Below, one piece after another: positions 35,428-45,600 of a stretch of 64,000 bases of DNA. The position numbers were made by a program, and so were the translations under genes. This stretch comes from Roseinatronobacter alkalisoli. GTDB lineage: Bacteria; Pseudomonadota; Alphaproteobacteria; Rhodobacterales; Rhodobacteraceae. The stretch lies in assembly GCF_028745735.1 (NCBI RefSeq), contig NZ_JAQZSM010000021.1, forward strand, positions 1 to 64,000, in the 5' to 3' direction. The stretch's first letter is position 1. Every line of letters starts with the position of its first letter. The notes under the pieces are model-generated. The model searched no databases. It had not been told where the DNA came from and worked only from the letters and a program-made list of their open reading frames with translations.

Positions 35428-35745
35428 AGGTTGGGGCCTGAATCCCGAAAACCACTACGATCTTTCTGGCAAAACGGCTAATCTTTTGCCGTGCCTCGCC
35501 GATGAGCAAAGTCCGGAGGCCGCGCTCATTCGGAACCTTGTGACGATCACAGTGATCGATGATGGTTCGGGTATGGGAAACGACGCCATCCGTGAGGCAT
35601 GGATGGTCATCGGAACAGCGAACAAAGAACTTGATTCTTCATCCAAGCTTGGGCGCACCAGGACCGGAGCCAAAGGGATCGGCAGATTCGCGCTTGATCG
35701 ACTGGGAGCACGATGCCAACTGCACTCGAGCACCATCACAGAACG
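35428..35745 (+). pseudogene. GHKL ATPase gene, second fragment
   Basis: In frame with the 5' part it encodes the G1 box TVIDDGSGMGNDAIREAW and, after the lid region, RTRTGAKGIGRFALDRLG, the G2-like box. ATP-binding residues D and G are present, so the protein was active before disruption. Homology stops near 35,740, where IS481 sequence takes over, so the C-terminal domains are missing and cannot be identified. The left 9 bases are the second copy of the IS21 target duplication. Confidence 0.78.
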
Positions 35746-36221
35746 TGGTGACCCAACTCGTCGAGAAGGCAGACAGGAAGTCCGCCTGAGAGTTCTTGCA
35801 GATCATGCTCGAAGCAGTGCCTTATCGCGTCCACACCATTTTGACCGACAACGGCATCCAGTTCGCTGAGCAACCACGCAATCGCAACACCGCATATTCA
35901 AGGCCAATGCGTTTCGACATGATCTGTGAGGCCAATGGTATCGAGCATCGCCTTACCAAGCCAAACCATCCGTGGACCAACGGTCAGGTGGAGCGCATGA
36001 ACCGCACGATCAAAGACGCGACGGTCAAGCGTTTCCACTACGATGACCACGACCAACTGCGCACCCACTTGGCGGACTTCATGGCAGCCTACAACTTCGC
36101 GCGCAGGCTCAAGACCCTCGGCGGTCTCACGCCCTATGAATACATCTGCAAGATCTGGACATCCGAGCCAGACAGATTCATCCTAAACCCGATCCAACAG
36201 ATGCCGGGACTGAACACCTTA
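35745..36221 (+). pseudogene. IS481-family transposase, C-terminal remnant
   Basis: The sequence encodes the second half of an IS481 transposase: VVTQLVEKADRKSA, then an in-frame TGA (35,787-35,789), then EFLQIMLEAVPYRVHTILTD, NGIQFAEQPRN, PNHPWTNGQVERMNRTIKDA and GLTPYEYICKIW. The catalytic DNGIQF aspartate and the GQVER glutamate are present, but the N-terminal half is missing and the frame is broken. The family ending PGLNT lacks its stop and runs into IS110-type sequence. End positions are approximate. Confidence 0.8.
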
Positions 36222-37380
36222 TGGTTAGCAACTGTATCTCTCAGGGCGCCGGGGCCGCCCATTTCTGTCGGTTCTTGCATAGCGCGTTCGCGATGGTGAC
36301 CAGCTTTCTGGCGACGGCGGTGATGATGACCTTGTGCGGCTTGCCAGCCTTTCGGAGGCGATCTGCGAATGACTTCAGGCTTGGGTTGTGATGTGCTGCG
36401 ACTAAGGCCGCCTGGAACATCACGTGCCGCAGGGCACGGCGACCACCGGCGATTGCTCGTTTCCCGCGAAGGGTTTCGCTGTCATGCGCGACCGGGGCCA
36501 AGCCGGTGAGTGCGGCGGCTTCTTCGCCGGTGATGGTGTCGATCTCGGGCATTTCTGCGATCAGAACCGTGCTGGCAACCGGGCCGATGCCCGGGATGGA
36601 ACGGAGAACGCCGGCCATCTCCGACAGCTGATTATCGCTCGCGATGGCCCGGGTGATCCGGTCTTCCAGTTCCTTGATCAGGCTGTCGATCCGTTACTTC
36701 AACTCGGTGCCGAGGTCCTCGAACATCGCGGCGGTGCCCAGTTTCTGATGTGCGCGGATTTGGGCCAGTAGCCGTTTTCGCATCTCGACCAATTGTGCTC
36801 GTTTTGACGTCAAGGCTCTGAGAATGCGTAGCTTTTCTGCGGGGAGACTGCGTCCTGCTTCGGGGCGGAAAGCAAAGAAGCGGGCGATGAGTTCCGCATC
36901 GATCCGATCGGTCTTGGCGCGTGTGCCACGGCTTTGTGCAAACGCCTTCACCTGAGCGGGGGGCACCTGGCGGGCCGCTACACCTTCTGCCTCCAAAAGC
37001 ACCCAGAGCGGCCATTCCTGACCGCCAGTCGATTCAAAGCAGACAACGGCATCCCGATCCCGGGCAAGATCCGCTACGACAGCATGACCTGCCGGGGTGT
37101 TTGGGGCTCTGCAGCAGTGCCCATCGGGGAGGCAATGAACGTCAAGCCAATCGCGGCTGACATCTATGCCGATAACGCGGCCATGTGATAGATCGTCCAT
37201 GCTCTCTTCCTTCTGGTGCGCGGTCCTGCAAGGCCGCAATCAACTGTTCGAGACGATGAAGAGAGGCGGTGCCGAAAGGCTAAGAAACGTGGTCATGCCA
37301 CAAGGGTCAGACGTCGCGCACCACCCCGCCATCGGCCCTGGCCGGGGCCGGGGCCAGTTTAGCAAAACCCAGTTACAGAA
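36222..37380 (-). mobile_element. IS110-family element, approximate limits
   Basis: The element contains one minus-strand transposase gene (36,241-37,200) with a non-coding stretch on its 5' side (to about 37,380), where IS110 elements encode their guide or recombination RNA. IS110 elements lack inverted repeats and often make no target duplication, so the ends given are estimates from where IS481 homology stops and unrelated sequence begins. The 263 bases between the transposase start and druA otherwise show no gene. Confidence 0.6.
36241..37200 (-). pseudogene. IS110 transposase with internal stop codon
   Basis: From ATG 37,200 (MDDLSHGRVIGIDVSRDWLD) the frame encodes the DEDD RuvC-like domain, with ESTGGQEWPLW and TDRIDAELIARFFAF. 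It is interrupted by TAA at 36,694-36,696 (codon 169) within GTELK-stop-RIDSLIKELE. The same frame continues to 36,241 with the C-terminal HhH/Tnp20 part SIPGIGPVASTVLIAEM, TGLAPVAHDSETLRGKRA and RRALRHVMFQAALVA. Without the stop it would be 319 aa, a usual length. One nonsense mutation has therefore inactivated an otherwise complete gene. Confidence 0.85.
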
Positions 37381-37502
37381 GGGTCATGATTGCGCTGACC
37401 GGTCCGACACGGCAATGTCGACATTTAGCGGATACGGCTAGGTAGTCTTGTCGTCGGACGGTAGTATAGAGTAGGCATGTAGACGACCGGCGGGGGGATA
37501 GA

Positions 37503-38732
37503 ATGAACGGCAAAAACGCAATAATCAATGTTGCCTCTCGCGAGGCTAATATAAAACGGAAGTTGCGCCGACATCTGCATGCACTAGGCTTTGAGAAGTC
37601 CGACGAGGGTGCGCTTCGCATTCGAGGGTCCGGTAAGGACATTGTTCGCACACTACACCGCGCGCAACGGCAAGAGCGGCTCTGGGTAAACCGCGAGTTC
37701 ATTGCTGCCAAGACCGAGAAGCTGCTGAGGCATTTTGCGTCTGGCAAGGAAATTGATCCTACGAGGATATCACCGGTACTCGAACGCGTATCTGCGGGAA
37801 CTCCGCAAGGCGATCTGTTTCGCCTCGCGTCGCTGACATGGTCAGTTCCGGTTTCAAATGGGTTCGGCAGGCGGCTGCGGTATCTCGTCTGGGATGAAAG
37901 CAACGGTAAGCTGATGGGCCTCATTGCCATCGGAGACCCGGTCTTTAACCTTGCGGTTAGGGACAGACTCATTGGCTGGGACAGCCATGACAGAAGCGCC
38001 CGTCTCGTCAACGTGATGGATGCTTACGTTCTTGGAGCCATCCCTCCCTACAACGAGTTGCTGGGCGGGAAACTTGTAGCCTGCTTGCTTCGGAGCCGGG
38101 ACTTATACGACGATTTTGCGCGCACCTATGGCGGTTCCACCGGAATAATCTCGAAAGAGGAGAAAAAGGCGCGACTGCTCGCTGTTACCACATCGTCATC
38201 AATGGGGCGATCGTCGGTCTACAATCGTCTCAAGCTTGGGGGGCAGCAGTATCTGAAATCTATCGGCTACACAGGAGGTTGGGGGCACTTTCATATACCG
38301 GATCGGTTATTTTTGGAGTTGCGCGATTACCTGCGCGATATCGACCATAACTATGCAGACCAGCACCGTTTTGGCCAAGGGCCAAACTGGCGTTTGCGAA
38401 CTACAAGGGCAGCACTTTCAGCGCTCGGGTTCAAGGAAGACATGTTGCGGCACGGAATTCAGCGTGAGGTCTTCATTTGTGAACTAGCCAAGAACGCAGT
38501 CAAGATATTGCACACCGGCAAGGGGAAGCCTGACGTCGGAGAACTCCTCTCTGCCAAAGAAATATCTGAACTGGCGCTTGAGCGCTGGATGGTGCCTCGC
38601 GCCAAGCGCAGGCCTGAGTTCAAGGACTGGGATTCGAGCGATCTTGTTGACCTCTTTGGAAATCAGACCCGTCTGCTGCGCAACCAGCTTAAAAGCTCCG
38701 ACCTGTTCAAGGATACGGCCTCGGGGTCATAG
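37503..38732 (+). CDS. druA: Druantia DruA-like protein (DUF4338)
   Basis: This 409-aa protein has the DUF4338 core of DruA: RYLVWDESNGKLMGLIAIGD, then RLIGWDSHDRSARLVNVMDA, AIPPYNELLGGKLVACLLRS, and a later GRSSVYNRLKLGG with GWGHFHIPDRLF. DruA is the marker of type I Druantia anti-phage systems; its biochemical role is not established. It starts behind a GGGGGATAG ribosome site. The next gene begins 6 bases after its stop. A large DUF1998 helicase three genes on supports the assignment. Confidence 0.85.
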   Translation: MNGKNAIINVASREANIKRKLRRHLHALGFEKSDEGALRIRGSGKDIVRTLHRAQRQERLWVNREFIAAKTEKLLRHFASGKEIDPTRISPVLERVSAGTPQGDLFRLASLTWSVPVSNGFGRRLRYLVWDESNGKLMGLIAIGDPVFNLAVRDRLIGWDSHDRSARLVNVMDAYVLGAIPPYNELLGGKLVACLLRSRDLYDDFARTYGGSTGIISKEEKKARLLAVTTSSSMGRSSVYNRLKLGGQQYLKSIGYTGGWGHFHIPDRLFLELRDYLRDIDHNYADQHRFGQGPNWRLRTTRAALSALGFKEDMLRHGIQREVFICELAKNAVKILHTGKGKPDVGELLSAKEISELALERWMVPRAKRRPEFKDWDSSDLVDLFGNQTRLLRNQLKSSDLFKDTASGS

Positions 38733-38738
38733 TCGGCC

Positions 38739-41600
38739 ATGGTTGTGCCTTTGGACCAATGGCAGGAGCGAATGGAGCGGCATTTTGCGTCGCTTGCAGA
38801 GCGTCGCGCGACGTCCGGGTTTCCTCTCTTTGCGCTGGAGCATGGCCTGGATGAAGGTGAACTGGAGGAAATCGGCAAGCAACTACGGGCACGCCTCAAT
38901 ACGGGGCTGAGACTGGCGCCGCACTGGTTGCTCTGGACAATCTACGCAGCAGAGAGGGGATACACCTACGAAGGCGGTGAATATTGGCAGTCTTTTGAGG
39001 ATGTCACACCTGGTTGGGATTCCCGAGACCGGTACCGGGTTACGGCTTGGTTCTCGAAATTCCAATCAACCTACAATGGCGTGGTTCCTTCCGGACCATG
39101 GGCATCGCATTTCAGCATAATCGCCTGGCCAATCACCCATGCGGTCTTACCGCGCTATCTGCAGCAGCAGTTTGCCCGGACGTTATATGATCTGCGATTC
39201 ATGCTTGCGCGGCTGACGACGATCGAGCCTGCGGTAATTGGCCGTTTGATCGCCAATAATGTCTACCATGCGTCGACACGATTCGAGCAGTTTCTCCAGC
39301 AAGAAGAACTGGTCGGCCGTATCGTCCTTGCGCTTCTGCACCAAGATCTACGTGAAGGTGAAGAGCCGCTTCTGCCCGCTACGCTCGATCGGATCGTTGC
39401 CGATCTTGAGCAGATGCGACACGCCCGCAGTTGGCTGAGAGAAGCGAGTCGCGTTGTAGCTGACCGCTTCAAAGGCATTGGTCGCGGCGCCGCGCCTACA
39501 TCTTCCGGTGAAGTCCAGGCTTCAGCGGAACGGCAGTTGCAGGAAGCCAGGCCTGATATCCGGCCCGATTTGCGCTTGCGATATGTCGGCGACGGGCGTT
39601 GGACGCTCGTGATTGACGTCCCCAATTTCAAGGCAATTGCCGCAGTCAACCCGGATATTCGGCAATTTCTTCGGCAGTCCCGTTCGAAGTTGAACGGCGA
39701 TGACGTCAGGCGGCCGGCTGGCTGGGTCCTGTCCGGTAACCGCCGTGCGGTTCTTAAGGCATGGCCAGACCCGTCCAGACCGCTGGTCAGTTTCGAGTCA
39801 CCCAACGGAGTCGTTGATCATCTTCTTGAGAGCGAATGCCGGATGAGCCCAGGCCCGATTTGGCTCTTTCGCATCGGCGGCGACGGCACCGCCCGCGAAA
39901 TTGTCAGCCGCCTGATGCGCCCCGGTTATGCTTACATCCTGGCGTCGCCCGATGAATTTGAAGACTTGCAAGAAGGCATGACAGGTTGTGCCATCGACTG
40001 CAGCGATATCTGCGCTGTCCGAGTTTCGGTGCCTTCCGATGTGTCCGACGATTATATGCAATGGCTGCGGAGGCGGAATCTGGAACTTGCAAGAACCATC
40101 CGTGTCTGGCCTGCGGGTTTGCCCGGCCGGAATTGGGATGGAGAAGGGCGCAGTGAATGGCTGACATCCGAGAGCCCGTGTTTCGGAATCGTTCCGGATC
40201 ACCCGGTGGACTCCTACATCGTCACACTCGATGACGGCGCGGCAATGGCCTTCCAGGCCGGGGAACCGGGAGAACCAACCTTCATTCAGCTACCGCAACT
40301 GGCGGCGGGGACACATCGGCTCAACGTCAAGGCGCGCCGCAGTGCGGCTCTGGATGGACTCGGGGGGGTGCCCACGCATGAGGGGTATCTGGAGCTCAGG
40401 GTACGCGAACCTGAACCGTGGATCCCCGGGACGAACTCGCATGTAGGTTTGGTGGTCACGAGCAACCCGCATGACGCCGCACTGGACGTGTTTTGGGAAA
40501 ATGAGTTGGACCTCACGGTTTTCGGACCCGAAGGCCGTCAGGTCATCCCGCATGTGAGCCTTGAGGATGCCAAAGGCGAGGAGATCTACAGTGCTCAGGT
40601 CTGTCCACCGATGGACCTGCCGATCTTCCCGGAAACTTGGAAAAAGCGATTTCTGGAGTACCTGCGGCGGGAAAATGCCGAGTGGCGCTACCTTGAAGCC
40701 GCTTCTGGCCTTCTCACTATCGAGGGGCAGGAACTTGGGCGGTTCGATGTTCGGTTCGATCACGATGCACTGCCGGTTCGCTGGGTACTGCGCCATCGAG
40801 GCGAAGCTGTTTCGCTTCGGCTTGTCGACGATACGGGGCAAGAAGGCGCGGAACCGAAATGCCGCTTTTTCAGCATGGAGACGCCAACCCGGATCGAGCG
40901 CCTCGATGCTGGGAGTGCCCTTTCGGGATTCGATGTTCAGTCCCCAGGCGGGCTCTTTATCACCCAAAACGGTAAGTTCCGGGACTTGGTAATCGTCAGC
41001 ACCGGGCTGTCCGGCAGCGGCTTGGAGGGCTTGGGCGTTCAGCCTGTCTACGACAGTATTGCCGATAGTCCCAAATCTATCATCAAGCATATGAGAATAT
41101 TGCGCTACTGGAGGACAGCGCGGCTCGCAGGCTTCCTTGCCAACGCGCGGCGGGCTCAGGTGGTGATTGGTCTGACCACTCGTCTCCACGGCGCCCTGGC
41201 CGGGCGAGACTGGGGCCGGGCCGAGGCTGCTTTCATGAGAAGCAATGATCGGGAGAATGGTTTCGATCATCTGCAATCGTTGCTTGATCACAGGGGTGGT
41301 TTTCCGGCCGTGCTGCGGCGCGATGCCGTGAGCATCGAGGGAGGAAGAAAGGCGATCGCGAGTTGGTATGCCGAGTTGGCCGCGCGCTATGGCGTTTGCT
41401 CCGATCAAGCGCTTTGCACCCTGGCAGTCGACATAGCCAGTCGGCCGCACGAGGTGCCGCGCCTTTACCGTGACAGGCTGCCGGCGCTTCTCAAACGCAT
41501 CATGGCGAAGCCACTGTTGCTGCGCGGCGCTCGCATTGTCGCACTTAGCCACGCCTGCGCGGACAATGGACCTGCAGAATTGCTGCCGAGGTGGGAATGA
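38739..41600 (+). CDS. Druantia-operon protein, 953 aa, family not recognised
   Basis: I recognise no catalytic motif. The N-terminal third is helical with conserved-looking LAPHWLLWTIYAAERGYTYE and GPWASHFSIIAWPITHAVLP. The rest reads as beta-rich domains (RYVGDGRWTLVIDVPNF, PTFIQLPQLAAGTHRLN), and the C-terminus is helical again. It occupies the position where type I Druantia normally encodes smaller DruB and DruC proteins, so it may be a fusion or a replacement of them. Four-base overlap with the next gene shows it is part of the operon. Confidence 0.7.
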   Translation: MVVPLDQWQERMERHFASLAERRATSGFPLFALEHGLDEGELEEIGKQLRARLNTGLRLAPHWLLWTIYAAERGYTYEGGEYWQSFEDVTPGWDSRDRYRVTAWFSKFQSTYNGVVPSGPWASHFSIIAWPITHAVLPRYLQQQFARTLYDLRFMLARLTTIEPAVIGRLIANNVYHASTRFEQFLQQEELVGRIVLALLHQDLREGEEPLLPATLDRIVADLEQMRHARSWLREASRVVADRFKGIGRGAAPTSSGEVQASAERQLQEARPDIRPDLRLRYVGDGRWTLVIDVPNFKAIAAVNPDIRQFLRQSRSKLNGDDVRRPAGWVLSGNRRAVLKAWPDPSRPLVSFESPNGVVDHLLESECRMSPGPIWLFRIGGDGTAREIVSRLMRPGYAYILASPDEFEDLQEGMTGCAIDCSDICAVRVSVPSDVSDDYMQWLRRRNLELARTIRVWPAGLPGRNWDGEGRSEWLTSESPCFGIVPDHPVDSYIVTLDDGAAMAFQAGEPGEPTFIQLPQLAAGTHRLNVKARRSAALDGLGGVPTHEGYLELRVREPEPWIPGTNSHVGLVVTSNPHDAALDVFWENELDLTVFGPEGRQVIPHVSLEDAKGEEIYSAQVCPPMDLPIFPETWKKRFLEYLRRENAEWRYLEAASGLLTIEGQELGRFDVRFDHDALPVRWVLRHRGEAVSLRLVDDTGQEGAEPKCRFFSMETPTRIERLDAGSALSGFDVQSPGGLFITQNGKFRDLVIVSTGLSGSGLEGLGVQPVYDSIADSPKSIIKHMRILRYWRTARLAGFLANARRAQVVIGLTTRLHGALAGRDWGRAEAAFMRSNDRENGFDHLQSLLDHRGGFPAVLRRDAVSIEGGRKAIASWYAELAARYGVCSDQALCTLAVDIASRPHEVPRLYRDRLPALLKRIMAKPLLLRGARIVALSHACADNGPAELLPRWE

Positions 41601-42673
41601 CAATCACCGAACTCACCCCGGATGAGGTTTTAGGCTACTGCCGGGCTTCGCTTGGAATAGGGACCGAGCCTTCCGGGCTTGACGACATCCTGCTGGCCGG
41701 CCTCTTGCGTCGTGCAGCAGGAATACACTGTCCATGTTCAAGGTCCGCGCTGCGTGCTGCCCTCACAGAAAGCCTCGCATACTTAAATCCGGATCGCGGC
41801 GCACTTGCTGATCAGTTGGACAATTTGATTGAGGCCATGATCGTCGCCGGCGACTTGTTGGAGTTATCCGACGTCGCGACCGATGATCCTGAGGTCAAGG
41901 GAACTTGGGTATTTGCAGCGCCACCATCTTTTGTAGTTCGCCGTACCGGAAACATCTTCCTGACCGGATTCGCTCCCGATCAGGATGGCTTCCTGCCGGA
42001 ACACCTGGCCCGGCGCGTGATCCGCTCCCACGTGACGCAGTTTATCGCGCCTGAGCCCGGCGAGGATCTGATCGAGCAATTGATCGCGCACGGGTTGCAT
42101 CAGTTGTCCGAGGCCGTCTGGCTCAGATCGCCTAAGGCGCAAGCCCCAGAACAACTGATCCAACGTTTCGAAAATCAACTGGCCTCTCAGCCGACGTGCG
42201 GCCCGGTATCCGGTCTCGAAATACTCGATCGGGATACCAAGGTCACTTACTATCGCGGCCGATGGAGCGCACCGAGTGGCCAGACCGGAACATTCGTCGC
42301 ACGCCGCCCGCAGGAGTTCGGAGCGCCCCTCTGGAGCTTTGCCGAACTCGTTGATGGCACGCTGAAGCGCATCGTCGATCTGCCTCCCAAGCATTATCGT
42401 TGGCGCGGATGCGATGCCGCGTGGCATCTACAAATGGCGATCGACCGCAGTGCGGGACAGCCACAGCAATACCGGCGCGGCTCGACAGATGCCGGTGTTC
42501 GTTTCGATTTCTTTTCGCCGTTGCCACTCTGGGCGCAGCGCCGATTGATGGTTCTCGGTCACGAACGTCCACGCAGCAGCAGCTTGTTCGCGTACGAGAT
42601 CCCCGTGGCAGAGGCGGCAGAAGAAGAAAAAAACCTTCAGGAAAGCTTGTGGCTGGCGCCGACGGACGCGTAA
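41597..42673 (+). CDS. Druantia-operon protein, 358 aa, family not recognised
   Basis: The start ATG overlaps the preceding stop (ATGA), and druE follows after 21 bases. The protein has a helical N-terminus (LLRRAAGIHCPCSRSALRAA), a middle with SFVVRRTGNIFLTGF, and a basic C-terminal half with KVTYYRGRWSAP and PKHYRWRGCDAAWHLQMAI. I see no known enzymatic motif. By position it would correspond to DruD of type I Druantia; this is inference from gene order. Confidence 0.7.
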   Translation: MTITELTPDEVLGYCRASLGIGTEPSGLDDILLAGLLRRAAGIHCPCSRSALRAALTESLAYLNPDRGALADQLDNLIEAMIVAGDLLELSDVATDDPEVKGTWVFAAPPSFVVRRTGNIFLTGFAPDQDGFLPEHLARRVIRSHVTQFIAPEPGEDLIEQLIAHGLHQLSEAVWLRSPKAQAPEQLIQRFENQLASQPTCGPVSGLEILDRDTKVTYYRGRWSAPSGQTGTFVARRPQEFGAPLWSFAELVDGTLKRIVDLPPKHYRWRGCDAAWHLQMAIDRSAGQPQQYRRGSTDAGVRFDFFSPLPLWAQRRLMVLGHERPRSSSLFAYEIPVAEAAEEEKNLQESLWLAPTDA

Positions 42674-42694
42674 GAATATGGGAGGGGGACAAGT

Positions 42695-45600
42695 ATGCAG
42701 ACAATTAAAGAAACCATAGAAAATCTGCACAGCTCGCTGAGTGACTATATCGAGGCGACGTACCACATCAGTGCCCCGTCGTTGATTGCGCAGCGGCAAC
42801 GCCTTCTTGAACGTGATGGCGTAATTCATCGCGTCCCTTATCTTGAGTCGACGCCCAAATACCAAACGGGCGATACATTCGGCTCAATGATTGGACTGCC
42901 GCCGGCAGCGCAGACGCTCTTTTCACGATTGAGTGCTCCGAGAGACGGCCGTCCCCGGTTGATCTACGACCCTCCCTACAAGCACCAGGCCGAGTCGCTT
43001 CGTCACAATCTCATCGACGGAAAAAACCTGGTCATTATGACCGGGACTGGTTCGGGAAAGACGGAATCCTTCCTTCTTCCGATCCTGGGCAAATTTGCGC
43101 AGGAGGCGCAGACGCGTCCCGGCGTCTTCGCCGAGCAGCCGGCGATGCGGGCACTGATCATGTATCCCATGAATGCGCTTGTGAACGACCAATTGGGACG
43201 CCTTCGCGCATTGCTGGGCGATCCGCGTCTTGTCAGCACGTTCAAGGAGTGGTGCGGCCGCCCGCCTCGGTTTGCCCGATACACAAGCCGTACGCCCTAT
43301 GCGGGCATTCGCACGTCGAAGAAGGATTCGTCGCGACTACAAGCCTTTGATAGCTTCTACGTCGATGTTCTCAGGCGTGCGGATAGCGACGATGCGGATG
43401 AGAAGGCACAGGCTGTTGAGTTGCTAACCGCCCTGAAGGATCGTGGTAAATGGCCAGCAAAGCCCGATCTTGAGGCCTGGTACGGACAAAAGGGCAGCGC
43501 CTGGCAAGACCGGAAGACGGGAGAGTTCGTCAGGGCGGTTACGCTACCGGACGATTCCGAATTGCTGACTCGACACGAAGTCCAGGCCACGCCACCTGAC
43601 TTGCTCGTCACGAACTATTCAATGCTCGAATATATGCTCATGCGACCGATTGAGCGGCCAATCTTTGACAGGACGCGTGAGTGGCTTGCTGACAATCCGG
43701 ATGAGACTTTTCTGGTGGTGCTCGACGAAGCGCACCTCTATCGCGGCGCCGCCGGCGCGGAAGTGGGATTGCTGCTAAGACGGCTGCGCGACCGGATCGG
43801 CGTCCCCGAAGAACGTTTCAGGGTCATCTGCGCGACAGCCAGTTTCAAAGATGCGGGTTACGCTCCGGCGTTTGGATCGCAGCTCTCGGGCATCCCGGCT
43901 CATACCTTCGTTCCAATCGAAGGCACACTTGATCTCAAGGAAGGTGCCGGGAAGGGAACGTTGGCGGACGCCGAAGCCCTGTCCGGGATTGATCTGAATG
44001 GGTTCTACGAGGCGGACACCGACGATGCCAAGCTGGCATTGATCACGCCGTTGCTCGACTACCGAGACGTCACGGGTGCGGAATCAACAGAACGAGGGCT
44101 CTTCGATGCGCTGAAATCAATTCCTCCAATGTGCGCGCTGATCAACGCGACGATGAAGGAAGCCCGGCCTATCGCTGAACTTGGCACCTTTCTGTTTGCC
44201 GATGATGTACCGTCCAAAATGGCCGACGAAGCCGTCACTGTCTTGATGGCGCTCGGTAGCATTGCGAGGCCGGAGCCAAACCTGCCCGGACTGCTGCCAT
44301 GCCGCATCCACTACTTCTTTCGGGGCCTGCCCGGTCTTTGGGTCTGTATGGACCCGGACTGCAGCGAACTCGCGGAGGATCAACGTGATGGCATCTGCGG
44401 GAACATGTACTCGCAGCCGTCAGAAGAATGCGGCTGCGGGGCCCGGGTGCTTGAGCTGTTCACCTGCCGAAACTGCGGAACCGCCTACGCTCGCGCTTAT
44501 ACCGACGACGTCGATTCACCGCGTGCTCTCTGGTCCGAGCCGGGTGAGCAGTTGCGCATGGCGAGTGGCGAGACAAACCCGTTGCTGCCTATCGACTTGC
44601 TTCTTGAGCAGCCTGCGCACGACGATGGCGCGGAACCTGCCGACTACGATCTGGAAACAGGACAGCTGAATCCGCTCTCCCCCGGACCCCGCATGCGAAC
44701 GGTCTTCATACGGCAGGACCGGCTCAACGATACGGCCGACGACGAGAATGAGAACGATACCAGTTTCGAGTCGCGCGGCCAGTTCACACCGTGCGCCGTT
44801 TGCGGCAAGACCGCGCGCTTTGGGCGAAGCTATGTGCAGGACCATCAGACCAAGGGCGACCAGCCCTTTCAGGCGTTACTGGCCCGACAAATTCAAATTC
44901 AGCCTCCTGGGCCACAGGAAGCGACACCCTTTGCACCTTTGCGCGGCCGCAAAGTGCTCGCCTTCTCGGACTCCCGACAAGTGGCAGCTCGTCTCGCACC
45001 AAATCTGCAGATGTATTCCGAGCGGGATTCTCTACGCCCCCTGATCATCAGTGGCTTCAATTGGCTCAAGGAACAGGATGCAATTCGTCCTCACCTGAAC
45101 CTCGACGACCTATATTTTGGTGTGTTGCTCGCCTCCAAACGCCTGAACGTGCGTCTGCGTCCGGAAATGCGGGGTGGAGAAAACTTTGATGCTGAAGAGG
45201 TTGTAGACGAGGCGGTCCACAAAGATGATCTGGATGATCCGTCGACCTTATTGAGCCTGCTGCTGGAAATTCGGTCACACCGCCCTCCGGAGTCACTGCT
45301 TAGCAGCATGCTGACGACCTTGACCGATAGGTTTTGGGGAATGGAACCCCTGGCGCTCGCAACGTTGAAAGAAAGCGATCGCCACACAAAGAAAATACTG
45401 GGCCTACCGTCGATACCGGGGGTCGCTGAGACCGACGAGGCCAAACTTGCGATTGCGCGCTACTGGTTGCGGTGTTGGAACAACAACGGCTTCAGGCTTG
45501 CGCAGATGCCGGGCACCTGGATCAATCGCCCGCCATCAGAAGGATTTCGGGTCAAGCCGCGAAACCCGAAAGCCAAGATCAAGGCGATTGAATCCGTCAT

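Noticed and set aside
37240-37502. Attempt to find a tRNA or attachment site between IS110 and druA
   Set aside because: No cloverleaf or direct repeat was recognised. The GC-rich stretch GGCCGGGGCCGGGGCC is low complexity.
40290-41603. Minus-strand open frame of 437 codons
   Set aside because: It is antisense to the 953-aa Druantia gene, which is coupled to its neighbour by ATGA. No motif was seen.
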